DNA from: CAZJTL01 sp964548905
Lineage (GTDB): Bacteria; Cyanobacteriota; Cyanobacteriia; Cyanobacteriales; Xenococcaceae
Direction of reading: 5' to 3'
Length of the DNA: 13,729 nt
Assembly (NCBI GenBank): GCA_964548905.1
Contig: CAZJTL010000143.1
Location: forward strand, 1 to 13,729
Part shown: piece after piece, positions 6,908-13,596 of the stretch
How positions within the stretch are numbered: position 1 is the stretch's first letter
Layout: each line of letters opens with the position of its first letter
Position numbers and translations under genes: made by a program
Notes under the pieces: generated by a model
What the model saw: only the letters and a program-made list of their open reading frames with translations
Database searches by the model: none
What the model was told of the DNA's origin: nothing

Positions 6908-6952
6908 ATGAACCATGAACCATGAACAATGAACCATAAATCATAAACCATG
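6908..6952 (+). repeat. ATGAACC heptamer array that ends in the start codon of the next gene
   Basis: Six 7-base units start at 6908, 6915, 6922, 6929, 6936 and 6943. The seventh unit position, 6950, is the ATG of the GT-C-like gene. The first four units begin with ATG, the next two with ATA. Each upstream ATG opens a five-codon ORF (MNHEP, MNHEQ, MNNEP, MNHKS). The stops of the first two overlap later ATGs as ATGA, and the last stop (6944-6946) lies 3 bases before the real start. No Shine-Dalgarno is present. Confidence 0.75.
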
Positions 6953-8671
6953 AAAAAGTGTGTGAGGATTGCGAGATTTTGGTTTGGATTAAGTTTGCTT
7001 TTTGCTTTCATTTTTGGTTTAGATACGATAAATTTAGCTTTTTCCCATCAATATACAGTCCAAGATGATGCGAGACAGCATATTTTTTGGATGCAAAAAT
7101 TTATCGATCCAGAATTATTTAAGAACGACTTAATTGCTGATTATTTTCAATCGGTTGCACCGTTAGGATTTACCTATCTATATAAAATTTTCGCTACATT
7201 CGGAATTTCCCCATTAGTTTTTAATAAAATATTGCCTTTATTTTTAGGTCTAGTTACTACTGGTTATTGTTTTTTGATTTGCCTAGAAATTATTTCAGTT
7301 CCTTGGGCAGGATTCTTGTCTACTATCTTTCTCAATCAGAATCTCTGGTTGATGGACTCTCTTTCTTCAGGCACTCCAAGAGCATTTGTCTATCCTATTT
7401 TTCTAGCATTTGTTTATTATTTATCGAAGCGTTCTTTATTACCTTGTTTGCTAACAATTGTTCTCCAAGCAGAATTTTATCCTCAGCTTATTTTTATTTC
7501 AGTAATTATGTTGTTATTACAACTGATTACCTGGCATAAACAGCAACTTAGATTTATTAGTAAAAACCTTTTTTTAGTAGCTAGCGGTTTAGCGATCGCT
7601 CTGATTAGTTTGTCAATGTATGCACCCAATTCGGCTCGATTTAGTCCTACTTTAACTGCTGAACTAGCTAAACAATTACCAGAGTTAGCAGAAGGAGGAA
7701 GAACAGCTTTTTTTCTAAGCGATCGCCTATTTTTTTGGTTGTTAGCGCCGCGCAGTGGTTTTTTCCCTCATGAATGGTTTTACGCTTGGCAATATATTAT
7801 CATATGTTTTTTGTTATGCTGTCTGGGATTGTTATTACCTTGGTTCGATCGCCGCTTTCATTGTTTTCCTCTACTGCAAAAAATTAATCATAGATCGAGT
7901 ATTTTCTCTCAAGTAATTATTGCCTCTTTAATTGCTTTTGCGATCGCTCATTTATGCTTGTTTAAATTTCATCTACCCAGTCGCTACACTCAACATAGCA
8001 TTCGTATTTTGATGGCTTTAGGCGATGGTATAGTTGTCGCTATTTTATTAGATGCTATTTGGCGATCGCTAACTAAAAAATTTAAGGTATTGGCAAGCGT
8101 AAAAAATGTGGCGATCGCTCTAGGAATATTACTATTTTTTACTCCAGTTTATATAGCTAAAGCCCATCCCCAATATTTGACAGCAATAGGCTATCTCCAA
8201 GGAGAATCACCTTTACTCTATCAATTTTTGCAGCATCAACCGAAAGATTCAGTCATCGCTTCCCTCACTAAAGAAGGAGATTTTATCCCCAGTTTGGCAC
8301 AACGTTCTGTGCTAGTTGCTGAAGAATATGCGATTCCTTATCATCAAGGTTATTATCAGCAAATCAAACAAAGAACTAAAGATTTAATCGCTGCTCAATA
8401 TAGTAATAATTGGCAAGAATTAAAACAATTTATTCAACGCTACCGTATTAATTTATGGCTGCTCGATCGCCACGCCTTCGAGCGAGAATATTTAGAAAAA
8501 AATCGATGGATTAGTCATTTTTCTCGGGAAAAAGAGCGAGCTATTGCCAATCTAGAGAGCAAATCAAAACCAATTATTCAACAGCTACAATCTCAATGCC
8601 AAAATTTTGCAGATAAAAATTCAATTCTATTAGAAACAAAATGCTTATTAGCTAATAGTAAACAAAGCTGA
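6950..8671 (+). CDS. Polytopic membrane protein, GT-C glycosyltransferase-like
   Basis: A 573-residue protein with about eleven hydrophobic helices between residues 8 and 403, followed by a soluble C-terminal part (about 410-573). After the first helix comes a loop with Asp-Asp (39-40) in TVQDDARQHIFWMQ. An acidic pair in the first extracytoplasmic loop is the usual mark of GT-C glycosyltransferases that use polyprenyl-phosphate sugars. The C-terminal part contains RYRINLWLLDR, typical of the tail domain of such enzymes. I infer a role in building a surface glycan or glycolipid, but donor and acceptor cannot be read. The ATG at 6950 is chosen because an in-frame TAA lies at 6944-6946 and the first helix starts soon after. 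It is itself a unit of the ATGAACC repeat. Five HIP1 octamers lie inside. No separate promoter was seen, so it may be transcribed with the desaturase. Confidence 0.7.
   Translation: MKKCVRIARFWFGLSLLFAFIFGLDTINLAFSHQYTVQDDARQHIFWMQKFIDPELFKNDLIADYFQSVAPLGFTYLYKIFATFGISPLVFNKILPLFLGLVTTGYCFLICLEIISVPWAGFLSTIFLNQNLWLMDSLSSGTPRAFVYPIFLAFVYYLSKRSLLPCLLTIVLQAEFYPQLIFISVIMLLLQLITWHKQQLRFISKNLFLVASGLAIALISLSMYAPNSARFSPTLTAELAKQLPELAEGGRTAFFLSDRLFFWLLAPRSGFFPHEWFYAWQYIIICFLLCCLGLLLPWFDRRFHCFPLLQKINHRSSIFSQVIIASLIAFAIAHLCLFKFHLPSRYTQHSIRILMALGDGIVVAILLDAIWRSLTKKFKVLASVKNVAIALGILLFFTPVYIAKAHPQYLTAIGYLQGESPLLYQFLQHQPKDSVIASLTKEGDFIPSLAQRSVLVAEEYAIPYHQGYYQQIKQRTKDLIAAQYSNNWQELKQFIQRYRINLWLLDRHAFEREYLEKNRWISHFSREKERAIANLESKSKPIIQQLQSQCQNFADKNSILLETKCLLANSKQS
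7592..8118. repeat. Cluster of HIP1 octamers
   Basis: GCGATCGC occurs at 7592, 7719, 7940, 8062 and 8111, five times in 527 bases of one gene. Elsewhere it occurs at 217, 2951, 3986, 4013, 4874, 4978 and 9691. None lies in the last 4 kb of the window. HIP1 is a palindrome overrepresented in many cyanobacteria. Confidence 0.85.
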
Positions 8672-8720
8672 GAAGCAGGGAAGCTAGTTTGTGTCAGCTA
8701 ATCAATATTTGGAGAGGAGC

Positions 8721-8751
8721 TAGGGATTAAGGATTAGGGGTTAGGGGTTAG
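8721..8751. repeat. TAGGGGT heptamer array
   Basis: Four units (TAGGGAT, TAAGGAT, TAGGGGT, TAGGGGT) and a partial fifth, 50 bases after the GT-C-like gene. It is the same family as 6762-6786, but one G run is only GG, so the quadruplex pattern is weaker. The stretch 8672-8990 holds this array, two further arrays and a promoter. Confidence 0.75.
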
Positions 8752-8770
8752 CGGACAGGTGACAAGGAGA

Positions 8771-8812
8771 AACAAACAACAAACAACAAATAACTAATAA
8801 CTAATAACAAAC
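8771..8812. repeat. AACAAAC/AACTAAT heptamer array
   Basis: Six perfectly spaced 7-base units: AACAAAC twice, AACAAAT, AACTAAT twice, AACAAAC. The mix of two unit types suggests point change followed by unit duplication. It ends 12 bases before the -35 of the promoter at 8825. Confidence 0.8.
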
Positions 8813-8824
8813 AACCATTAAAGA

Positions 8825-8853
8825 TTGACTTATTGCAGCAGGACTAATATACT
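8825..8853 (+). promoter_or_regulatory. Sigma-70-type promoter for the outer-membrane barrel gene
   Basis: TTGACT (8825-8830), a 17-base spacer and TATACT (8848-8853), a near-consensus promoter. Transcription would begin near 8860 and give a leader of about 130 bases that includes the TTCTGCC heptamer array. It implies that the downstream gene can be expressed independently of the GT-C-like gene. Confidence 0.55.
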
Positions 8854-8950
8854 TTGGTTTAAAGATTTTACCTGCTAATCGATCTTCTGTTACGCATTTT
8901 TAATATTAATCTCTTGGCAAGCAAATAAAAACTTATGACTTAAAAATGCC

Positions 8951-8978
8951 TTTTGCCTTCTGCCTTCTGCCCTCTCCC
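8951..8978. repeat. TTCTGCC heptamer array next to a start codon
   Basis: Units TTTTGCC, TTCTGCC, TTCTGCC and CTCTCCC end 12 bases before the ATG at 8991. The leader here is pyrimidine-rich and offers no Shine-Dalgarno. The same unit type occurs at 6872-6906 upstream of the previous gene. Confidence 0.75.
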
Positions 8979-8990
8979 TTCTTTTAACAA

Positions 8991-10931
8991 ATGCACTGGA
9001 AAGTTTTAGCTGTTTTCAATTTTGTAGCTGTAACAATTTTTGGCTTAGGATATAACTCTAAAGCAATTGCCAAACAAACGCCAGCAAAAAATATACCTAG
9101 ACCTACAGCTAATGCTTCAGTCGCTCGCTCAGAAAAAAACATTTTAAACGATCTAACCATTGACAAAAATAACAAATTCATTACTGCTCAAACTGACGAT
9201 CGAGGGTTACAAAATTCTCGAAAATATTCGCTCGATCGACAATTTCAATTACCAACCGCTCAAAATTTAAAAAAAGGCGAAGTTGTTTTCAGCATCTATA
9301 ATCGTTTCTTCTTTTTCCCAGATTATTTAGAAAATAATGATCTAGATAATGCAGATACAGCAGCTTATAATAATCTTGGTGTAAGTTGGGGTATCTCTGA
9401 CACTTCTGAGTTAAGTATTGAATTTCAACATTTCGATAGCGCCTTTCCTGTAATTCAAGGCAACTTGGAATCGATTACCAGAGAAGGTGATAACGAAGGG
9501 ACGATTGAATACAAACAAAGACTCTGGCAAAATGAATCAGAAAATTTGCTAGTCAGTGGAGTGGTTTCTCTTTCTTTTCCTTTGTTTGAAAGAGGTTCTC
9601 AATTCATCGATCGCACTGGTAGATTTGTTTTAGAAGAAAAGAGAACAGATATAGTTCCCGCGCTTCAATTTCCTGTTACTTTTGTCCCAAGCGATCGCGC
9701 CACCTTTACCCTATCACCAACGATCGCCTTTTTCCCAGAATCCAGCGCCCTCTTTTTACGCCGTCCTCCTACTAACGATCCTGGTTCCTTTGGCACGACT
9801 TTTGGGATTACAGGTTCAGCTTCCTATCGTCTCAGTTCTAAACTAACAATCTGGGGAGATGCATTTCTACCTCTAACTGGAGGCAATACGATCGATCGAG
9901 AATCAGGAAAACCAGAAAAGACGATCGCCTTTAATGCTGGAGTGCGCTATCTGATTAATCCACAAGTAGCAATCGATGTTTTTGCTACTAATAGTTTGGG
10001 TAGTCGCGGTGCTTTAGCTTTAACTGCTGATAACGAATTACTTGGCATCGGTGCTGGTGTTACGGTTATGCCAGATTTTATTGCTGCTAACCGCGGTCAA
10101 TCTAAACAAGAAAATCAATCTCAAGCAAATACCCCCAATACGATCGATGGTATCGGTTTTTTTGATGGTGGAGTTGTTAATAGTGGTAAATCTTTAGTCA
10201 ATCTGCAAGTAGGTAGTCAAGGATTTCTGGGTGCATTTCGTTACGGATTAGTTAAAGACTTAGAAGCTTCCATTTACCTAGATGGCATTGCTGGTGAAGT
10301 CGATGAATCAGAACAAGGTTTTGGATTAAAAGCGAGAATATTCAATCAAGCAGAAGGCGATCCTGTTACTGCTAGTGTCTCAGGAACGCTAGGTTTGACT
10401 AATCAACCTTTTGCTAATTTCCGCAGAAACAATCGCCAAGAATTTAATCGACTTGGTTTAGAAGAAGAAACTCCCTTTTACTATCCAGGTGCAGATAGTG
10501 ACATTGAAAACAAGCTATATATAATTACTCTTTCCTTCCCCATCAACTATCAGTTCGAGAATAATGCTGCTGTTTGGTTTACCCCTAGCTTTAGTTACGT
10601 ACAAAGACAAGGAGTAGAAATAGCTGGATTTAATTTAGGTGGCTCGCTACCGATCGCCAAAGATGTTAGTGTTCTAGGAGAAGTAGGAATTAACTTTGCT
10701 GGCGAAGGAAATGCTTTTATCGGCGATCAATTAGCAGATGCTATTCCTTGGAATTTAGGAGTGCGTTGGGATTTGGCTCAAATTCTGGGAATCAACAGCC
10801 AAAAGAATACTAACACTCCTAAATTGGACTTCTATCTCACTAATCGAGTTGGTTCTTCTACCTGGCATCAGCTTAGAGTGAGAGAGCAAGATAAAACTGC
10901 TGTGGGAGTTGGTATATCTTTCCCGTTCTAA
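8991..10931 (+). CDS. Outer-membrane beta-barrel protein with two barrel-like modules
   Basis: A 646-residue secreted protein. Residues 1-27 form a signal peptide (MHWK, a hydrophobic core, then SKAIA before the cleavage point). A polar linker to about residue 90 follows. Residues 96-363 and 398-646 then show alternating hydrophobic and polar strands typical of outer-membrane barrels. The protein ends in SFPF, with the terminal Phe expected for BAM-dependent insertion. The two halves look related: NAGVRY (315-320) and NLGVRW (588-593); FATNSLGS (331-338) and YLTNRVGS (615-622); GIGAGVTVMP (352-361) and AVGVGISFPF (637-646). A low-complexity Gln/Asn-rich linker (369-384) joins them. Function and ligand are unknown; transport or envelope structure are the likely roles. 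No Shine-Dalgarno precedes the ATG, but the intact signal peptide supports this start. Its stop abuts the stop of the opposing gene. Confidence 0.75.
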   Translation: MHWKVLAVFNFVAVTIFGLGYNSKAIAKQTPAKNIPRPTANASVARSEKNILNDLTIDKNNKFITAQTDDRGLQNSRKYSLDRQFQLPTAQNLKKGEVVFSIYNRFFFFPDYLENNDLDNADTAAYNNLGVSWGISDTSELSIEFQHFDSAFPVIQGNLESITREGDNEGTIEYKQRLWQNESENLLVSGVVSLSFPLFERGSQFIDRTGRFVLEEKRTDIVPALQFPVTFVPSDRATFTLSPTIAFFPESSALFLRRPPTNDPGSFGTTFGITGSASYRLSSKLTIWGDAFLPLTGGNTIDRESGKPEKTIAFNAGVRYLINPQVAIDVFATNSLGSRGALALTADNELLGIGAGVTVMPDFIAANRGQSKQENQSQANTPNTIDGIGFFDGGVVNSGKSLVNLQVGSQGFLGAFRYGLVKDLEASIYLDGIAGEVDESEQGFGLKARIFNQAEGDPVTASVSGTLGLTNQPFANFRRNNRQEFNRLGLEEETPFYYPGADSDIENKLYIITLSFPINYQFENNAAVWFTPSFSYVQRQGVEIAGFNLGGSLPIAKDVSVLGEVGINFAGEGNAFIGDQLADAIPWNLGVRWDLAQILGINSQKNTNTPKLDFYLTNRVGSSTWHQLRVREQDKTAVGVGISFPF

Positions 10932-11414
10932 CTAAATCGATAAACCCAAATTTAAGCCCAACACAGCATGAATAACCAGCAGTAATAAAACTGCACTACC
11001 AACATAAGCATGAATAGTTCTAAATAATCCTTTATTATCTCCACCAAAACTAACAGCAGCTAAAACAGCATTGATAGTTAACAAACCTAAAACAACCGAA
11101 CCAGTCCAAAAATGAGGACTCTCCAAAATTGGTTGATGCTGCATTACCAGAGATAAAACGCCACCCGTATAACCCAATGCTAAAAAGACAAACATCAATG
11201 GAGCGATTTTACGATGTTCAGTTCTATTTTTCATTACTAGATCGGGATCGGTAACAGTTCTCGATCGCCATCCAGTAAAAGCAACATAACCACCCATGAC
11301 AAAAGCAACAATTGCCATCATAACTGGGTGTCCCCAATGAACGATCGGTTCTGGAGTTCCCAAACTACGAAACCACGCCGCGATCGGTTCTAGTAATTCG
11401 CTTAAATTTTGCAT
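10932..11414 (-). CDS. DUF4079-type four-helix membrane protein
   Basis: A 160-residue protein when started at the ATG at 11414, which has GAGAGA 5 bases upstream. An in-frame ATG at 11450 would add 12 residues but lacks a ribosome site. Four membrane helices lie at about residues 31-48, 70-90, 101-122 and 134-156. Several histidines sit near helix ends (H26, H29, H67, H101, H135, H149), a pattern compatible with a cytochrome b561-like heme protein. That reading is inference. The sequence matches the DUF4079 family, found mainly in cyanobacteria and without known function. The gene runs opposite to the barrel gene, and the two stop codons touch (10929-10931 and 10932-10934), so the transcripts must overlap at their 3' ends. 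Confidence 0.8.
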   Translation of the reverse strand: MQNLSELLEPIAAWFRSLGTPEPIVHWGHPVMMAIVAFVMGGYVAFTGWRSRTVTDPDLVMKNRTEHRKIAPLMFVFLALGYTGGVLSLVMQHQPILESPHFWTGSVVLGLLTINAVLAAVSFGGDNKGLFRTIHAYVGSAVLLLLVIHAVLGLNLGLSI

Positions 11415-11461
11415 TGTTCTCTCTCTCAAAATTGTTACCAAACTTAACAATTTTACGATCG

Positions 11462-11517
11462 TTTAGTCTGTATTCAAGAAAACAGGTGATGATAAGTCGA
11501 TCGATATTCAGACTAAA
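11462..11517. repeat. Inverted repeat upstream of the DUF4079 gene
   Basis: TTTAGTCTG (11462-11470) pairs perfectly with CAGACTAAA (11509-11517) across 38 bases. It lies 48 bases upstream of the start at 11414, where the promoter would be expected, so an operator or leader structure is possible. Chance cannot be excluded for nine bases. Confidence 0.3.
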
Positions 11518-11520
11518 AAA

Positions 11521-11566
11521 ATAGTCGTAGGCTGAATTTCTTTACCTCAAACCAACCTACGATTAT
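11521..11566. repeat. Hairpin resembling a dispersed cyanobacterial palindrome
   Basis: ATAGTCGTAGG (11521-11531) pairs with CCTACGATTAT (11556-11566), ten Watson-Crick pairs and one G-T, around a 24-base loop. Read on the minus strand the inner part (CGTAGGTTGGTTTGAGG) resembles the dispersed GTAGGTTGGGTTGAG repeat common in cyanobacterial genomes. This may be an eroded copy. Confidence 0.45.
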
Positions 11567-11575
11567 CTAGAGCTA

Positions 11576-11675
11576 TGTCAATTGAGAATCTAGCAGTTTG
11601 TCAAGATTCATTTGATAGGTTCGTAGTGAACCCTTAAGGGTTCACTACAAACAAGTTCTCAATTCAAAGTTGACA
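11576..11675. repeat. Nested inverted repeat, possible miniature mobile element
   Basis: The centre, 11623-11648, is a perfect 26-base palindrome (GTAGTGAACCC mirrored about CTTAAG). Outside it GTTTGT (11596-11601) pairs with ACAAAC (11647-11652). AATTGAGAA (11580-11588) pairs with TTCTCAATT (11656-11664). TGTCAA lies at the left end and TTGACA at the right end (11670-11675). It begins 10 bases past the porin stop codon on the minus strand, so its hairpin could also protect or end the porin mRNA, although no T tract follows. Confidence 0.6.
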
Positions 11676-11685
11676 GAATACTAGC

Positions 11686-13287
11686 TTAGAAAGTAAAAGT
11701 AGTTCTCAAAGTACCAATTACTTCATCATTATTATTCTTGTTTTGATCTGGATTGCTCAACCAAATCAAGCCAGGAGTAATCGAAATGTTGTCGTTGATT
11801 TTGTACTTATAGAAAGCTTCAACATGGAGCGGAATTGCACCATTAGAAGCGCTAAGAGCAGAACCAAGATAAGGTTGTGCGCCAGCAAAGATACCGAGAA
11901 CATTACCTTCTTTACCCAAATCTGGGAAAGCAATACCGCCACCATAAGTCCAGACTTCATCGTCTCTACCACTGGTTTTGAAATTAACATCTTGATAGGC
12001 AGCAAAAGCACTCAAATTAACTTTTTCACTTAGTTTCCAACTAAGCTCTGCACCATAAGTATTAGTTTGTCTTCTTTCGCCTATACCATTAGCTAAGCTA
12101 GTACCAGTTACTGCACTAGTTCCACCAGCGTTAAAGGTTGGTGTAACAGCATCGAAATAGCCATTAACATAGGTTAAGCCGAGATTGAGATTGTCGCTAA
12201 TACCGACATTGGCTTGACCCAAGATGGCGTAGTTGCCGTTAAACAAACCGTTACCATCGTTAGAGTTATTGGCGTTATTAGCTAAATAGCCAAGACTGAG
12301 ACTATGTTTGCCAAAGCTATAGGTAGTACCTGCGCCCGCACCGCCACCGATACGATAGATAGGATTTTCAGAAGCAAAGGTAGATAGAGCGCCATTACCA
12401 CCATCGTAGTCTTCAAAATAGGGGTTGAGGGTTGGGGCATAGTCGCTGTGAATACCACCGAAAGCAGCAATGTAGTTATTAAATTCGTTATTACCTGCCT
12501 TAACAGGGAAATAATAAGCTGCCCAATCGACTTTAGCGTCGTTATCGCCACTACTGGGGCTTAAGTTAAAGGTTTGTGTACCTTGTGCGCCAGCAGGAGT
12601 GTTACTAGTAATTGAGTTTAAATTACCGCCAGCAATACGAGTTACTAATTTGTCTTTACCGTTAAAGCTGGTATTAAAGGTCAGACGATATCTATCACCA
12701 AGGGTTGTCTGTGTATTATCATTCTCGCCAAATGAGTCAGTCAAGCCAAAAATGACTTCACCACCAAGCTTAGTAGTAGTGGAGAATTGATGATCTTCTA
12801 AAAACTTGGTACGACCTTCGAGATTGTCTACTCTAGTACCTAATGTAGCTAGTTCGGCTTGAAATTCTTGAGATAAACGTTGTAACTTGTCGAGATCTTC
12901 CCGTGTAACGGCTTGACTAGAAGAAATCAAACGCTCCATTTGGTTCATACAAGCGTTTAAGCCAGCCGCAAATTCATAACGACTCAGAGATTTATTACCA
13001 CGATAAGTACCGTTAGGATAGCCAGCAACACAGCCATAGCGCTTAACTAAACTTTGTAAGGCTTCGTAAGCCCAATCTGTAGGAGCAACATCACGCAGTT
13101 GATTGACACCTGTAACCTGATTGACAGAATTATTAGTGGTTTCACTGCTATATTCTCGTAGTTGGTTAAAAATTTGATCTTCATTGCCAGACTTTAATGT
13201 TTCACTAGCATCAACAGAAGCACCAATTAGACAGGCGAATGTAATTGCAGAACAAGTCAGCAAAGATTTGATATTTAATTTAGGCAT
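11686..13287 (-). CDS. SLH-domain outer-membrane porin (cyanobacterial OprB/iron-uptake porin type)
   Basis: A 533-residue porin when started at the ATG at 13287, which has GAGGGA 5 bases upstream and opens directly on a signal peptide (MPKLNIKSLL, hydrophobic core, cleavage near residue 27). An in-frame ATG at 13365 would add 26 residues before the signal and is unlikely. Residues 64-118 are an SLH domain (LRDVAPTDWAYEALQSL, then GYPNGTYRG, then SRYEFAAGLN), which binds the peptidoglycan layer. Residues 128-165 are a coiled coil. Residues 172-533 are an OprB-like beta-barrel ending TFTF, with the C-terminal Phe needed for outer-membrane assembly. Proteins of this layout are the major cyanobacterial porins, and many are annotated as iron-uptake porins. 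The solute here is not readable. The gene contains no HIP1 octamer. A CRP-like site and an inverted repeat lie upstream. Confidence 0.92.
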   Translation of the reverse strand: MPKLNIKSLLTCSAITFACLIGASVDASETLKSGNEDQIFNQLREYSSETTNNSVNQVTGVNQLRDVAPTDWAYEALQSLVKRYGCVAGYPNGTYRGNKSLSRYEFAAGLNACMNQMERLISSSQAVTREDLDKLQRLSQEFQAELATLGTRVDNLEGRTKFLEDHQFSTTTKLGGEVIFGLTDSFGENDNTQTTLGDRYRLTFNTSFNGKDKLVTRIAGGNLNSITSNTPAGAQGTQTFNLSPSSGDNDAKVDWAAYYFPVKAGNNEFNNYIAAFGGIHSDYAPTLNPYFEDYDGGNGALSTFASENPIYRIGGGAGAGTTYSFGKHSLSLGYLANNANNSNDGNGLFNGNYAILGQANVGISDNLNLGLTYVNGYFDAVTPTFNAGGTSAVTGTSLANGIGERRQTNTYGAELSWKLSEKVNLSAFAAYQDVNFKTSGRDDEVWTYGGGIAFPDLGKEGNVLGIFAGAQPYLGSALSASNGAIPLHVEAFYKYKINDNISITPGLIWLSNPDQNKNNNDEVIGTLRTTFTF

Positions 13288-13351
13288 AGTTTCCCTCACA
13301 CCCTTGGCGGGTTGTATAGTTTGGATAAGATATTTATATCTTTTGTTAACA

Positions 13352-13378
13352 AATATAATATCCAAGCAAATAGTTCAA
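13352..13378 (-). promoter_or_regulatory. Weak candidate promoter for the porin
   Basis: On the minus strand TTGAAC (13373-13378) is followed after 15 bases by TATATT (13352-13357), which would start transcription near 13345, about 58 bases before the ATG. The spacer is short. A 16-base palindrome, AAGATAT-TT-ATATCTT (13327-13342), would lie at the start of the mRNA. Confidence 0.25.
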
Positions 13379-13381
13379 GCC

Positions 13382-13397
13382 AGTGATTTGTGTCACT
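13382..13397. promoter_or_regulatory. CRP-like (SyCRP1-type) binding site
   Basis: AGTGA-TTTGTG-TCACT is a perfect inverted repeat with the GTGA-N6-TCAC core of CRP-family sites. Its centre is about 102 bases upstream of the porin ATG and about 44 bases from the inferred transcription start, close to the position of an activator that touches RNA polymerase. The consensus TGTGA/TCACA is altered at the outer base on both sides. Confidence 0.35.
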
Positions 13398-13438
13398 TAA
13401 AATCGTGTAACAAGATAACTATTTTCATTGACTGCATT

Positions 13439-13462
13439 GCTAGCATTGATTACAATGCTAGC
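13439..13462. repeat. 10-bp stem-loop at the edge of the toxin-antitoxin remnant
   Basis: GCTAGCATTG (13439-13448) and CAATGCTAGC (13453-13462) form a perfect stem around ATTA. No T tract follows on either strand, so it is not a standard terminator. The recognisable antitoxin sequence begins inside its right arm, which suggests that it marks the breakpoint where the 5' part of that gene was lost. Confidence 0.5.
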
Positions 13463-13596
13463 GAAAGACGCGATCGAAATCCTAACAAAACCTAGCTGAA
13501 GCAATTCAGAAACGTTTTGCCAAACTTGATGGAGTTGACGATTTGCCCATTACGCCACGAGAACCGATGCGCGAACCACCTCAGATCGATCGATGA
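13455..13596 (+). pseudogene. FitA/VapB-like antitoxin remnant, 5'-truncated and frameshifted
   Basis: From ATG 13455 the frame reads MLAKDAIEILT and then stops at TGA 13497-13499. Skipping two lost bases near 13486 restores a second frame that reads QNLAEAIQKRFAKLDGV and ends with ITPREPMREPPQIDR and TGA (13594-13596). The composite is 47 residues and coherent. The tail (RFAKLDGV, then PREPMREPP) matches the C-terminal toxin-binding tail of FitA/VapB-type antitoxins, whose members commonly end RFA.LGGV...PREPMREPP. The N-terminal ribbon-helix-helix DNA-binding part is missing; the AT-rich DNA upstream encodes nothing like it. The stop overlaps the start of the toxin remnant as ATGA, the usual coupling in such operons. 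Neither half is likely to make a working protein. Confidence 0.6.

Noticed and set aside
6762..6952. Repeats considered as a CRISPR array
   Set aside because: Units are seven bases long with no spacers, and no cas genes are present.
7267..7539. A 90-codon plus-strand ORF in another frame of the GT-C-like gene
   Set aside because: Nested shadow ORF in AT-rich membrane-protein DNA, with no independent start signal.
8984..9181. A 65-codon minus-strand ORF opposite the start of the barrel gene
   Set aside because: It is the antisense shadow of a well-formed signal peptide region, with no ribosome site and no recognisable product.
11743..12790. Several ORFs of 63-96 codons on both strands inside the porin gene
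   Set aside because: They lie wholly within the porin coding region and encode low-complexity, repetitive residues. They look like frame shadows of barrel strands.
13184..13495. A 103-codon plus-strand ORF covering the porin signal peptide and upstream DNA
   Set aside because: It overlaps the porin start and promoter region. Its 3' end runs through the antitoxin remnant in a different frame. No ribosome site.
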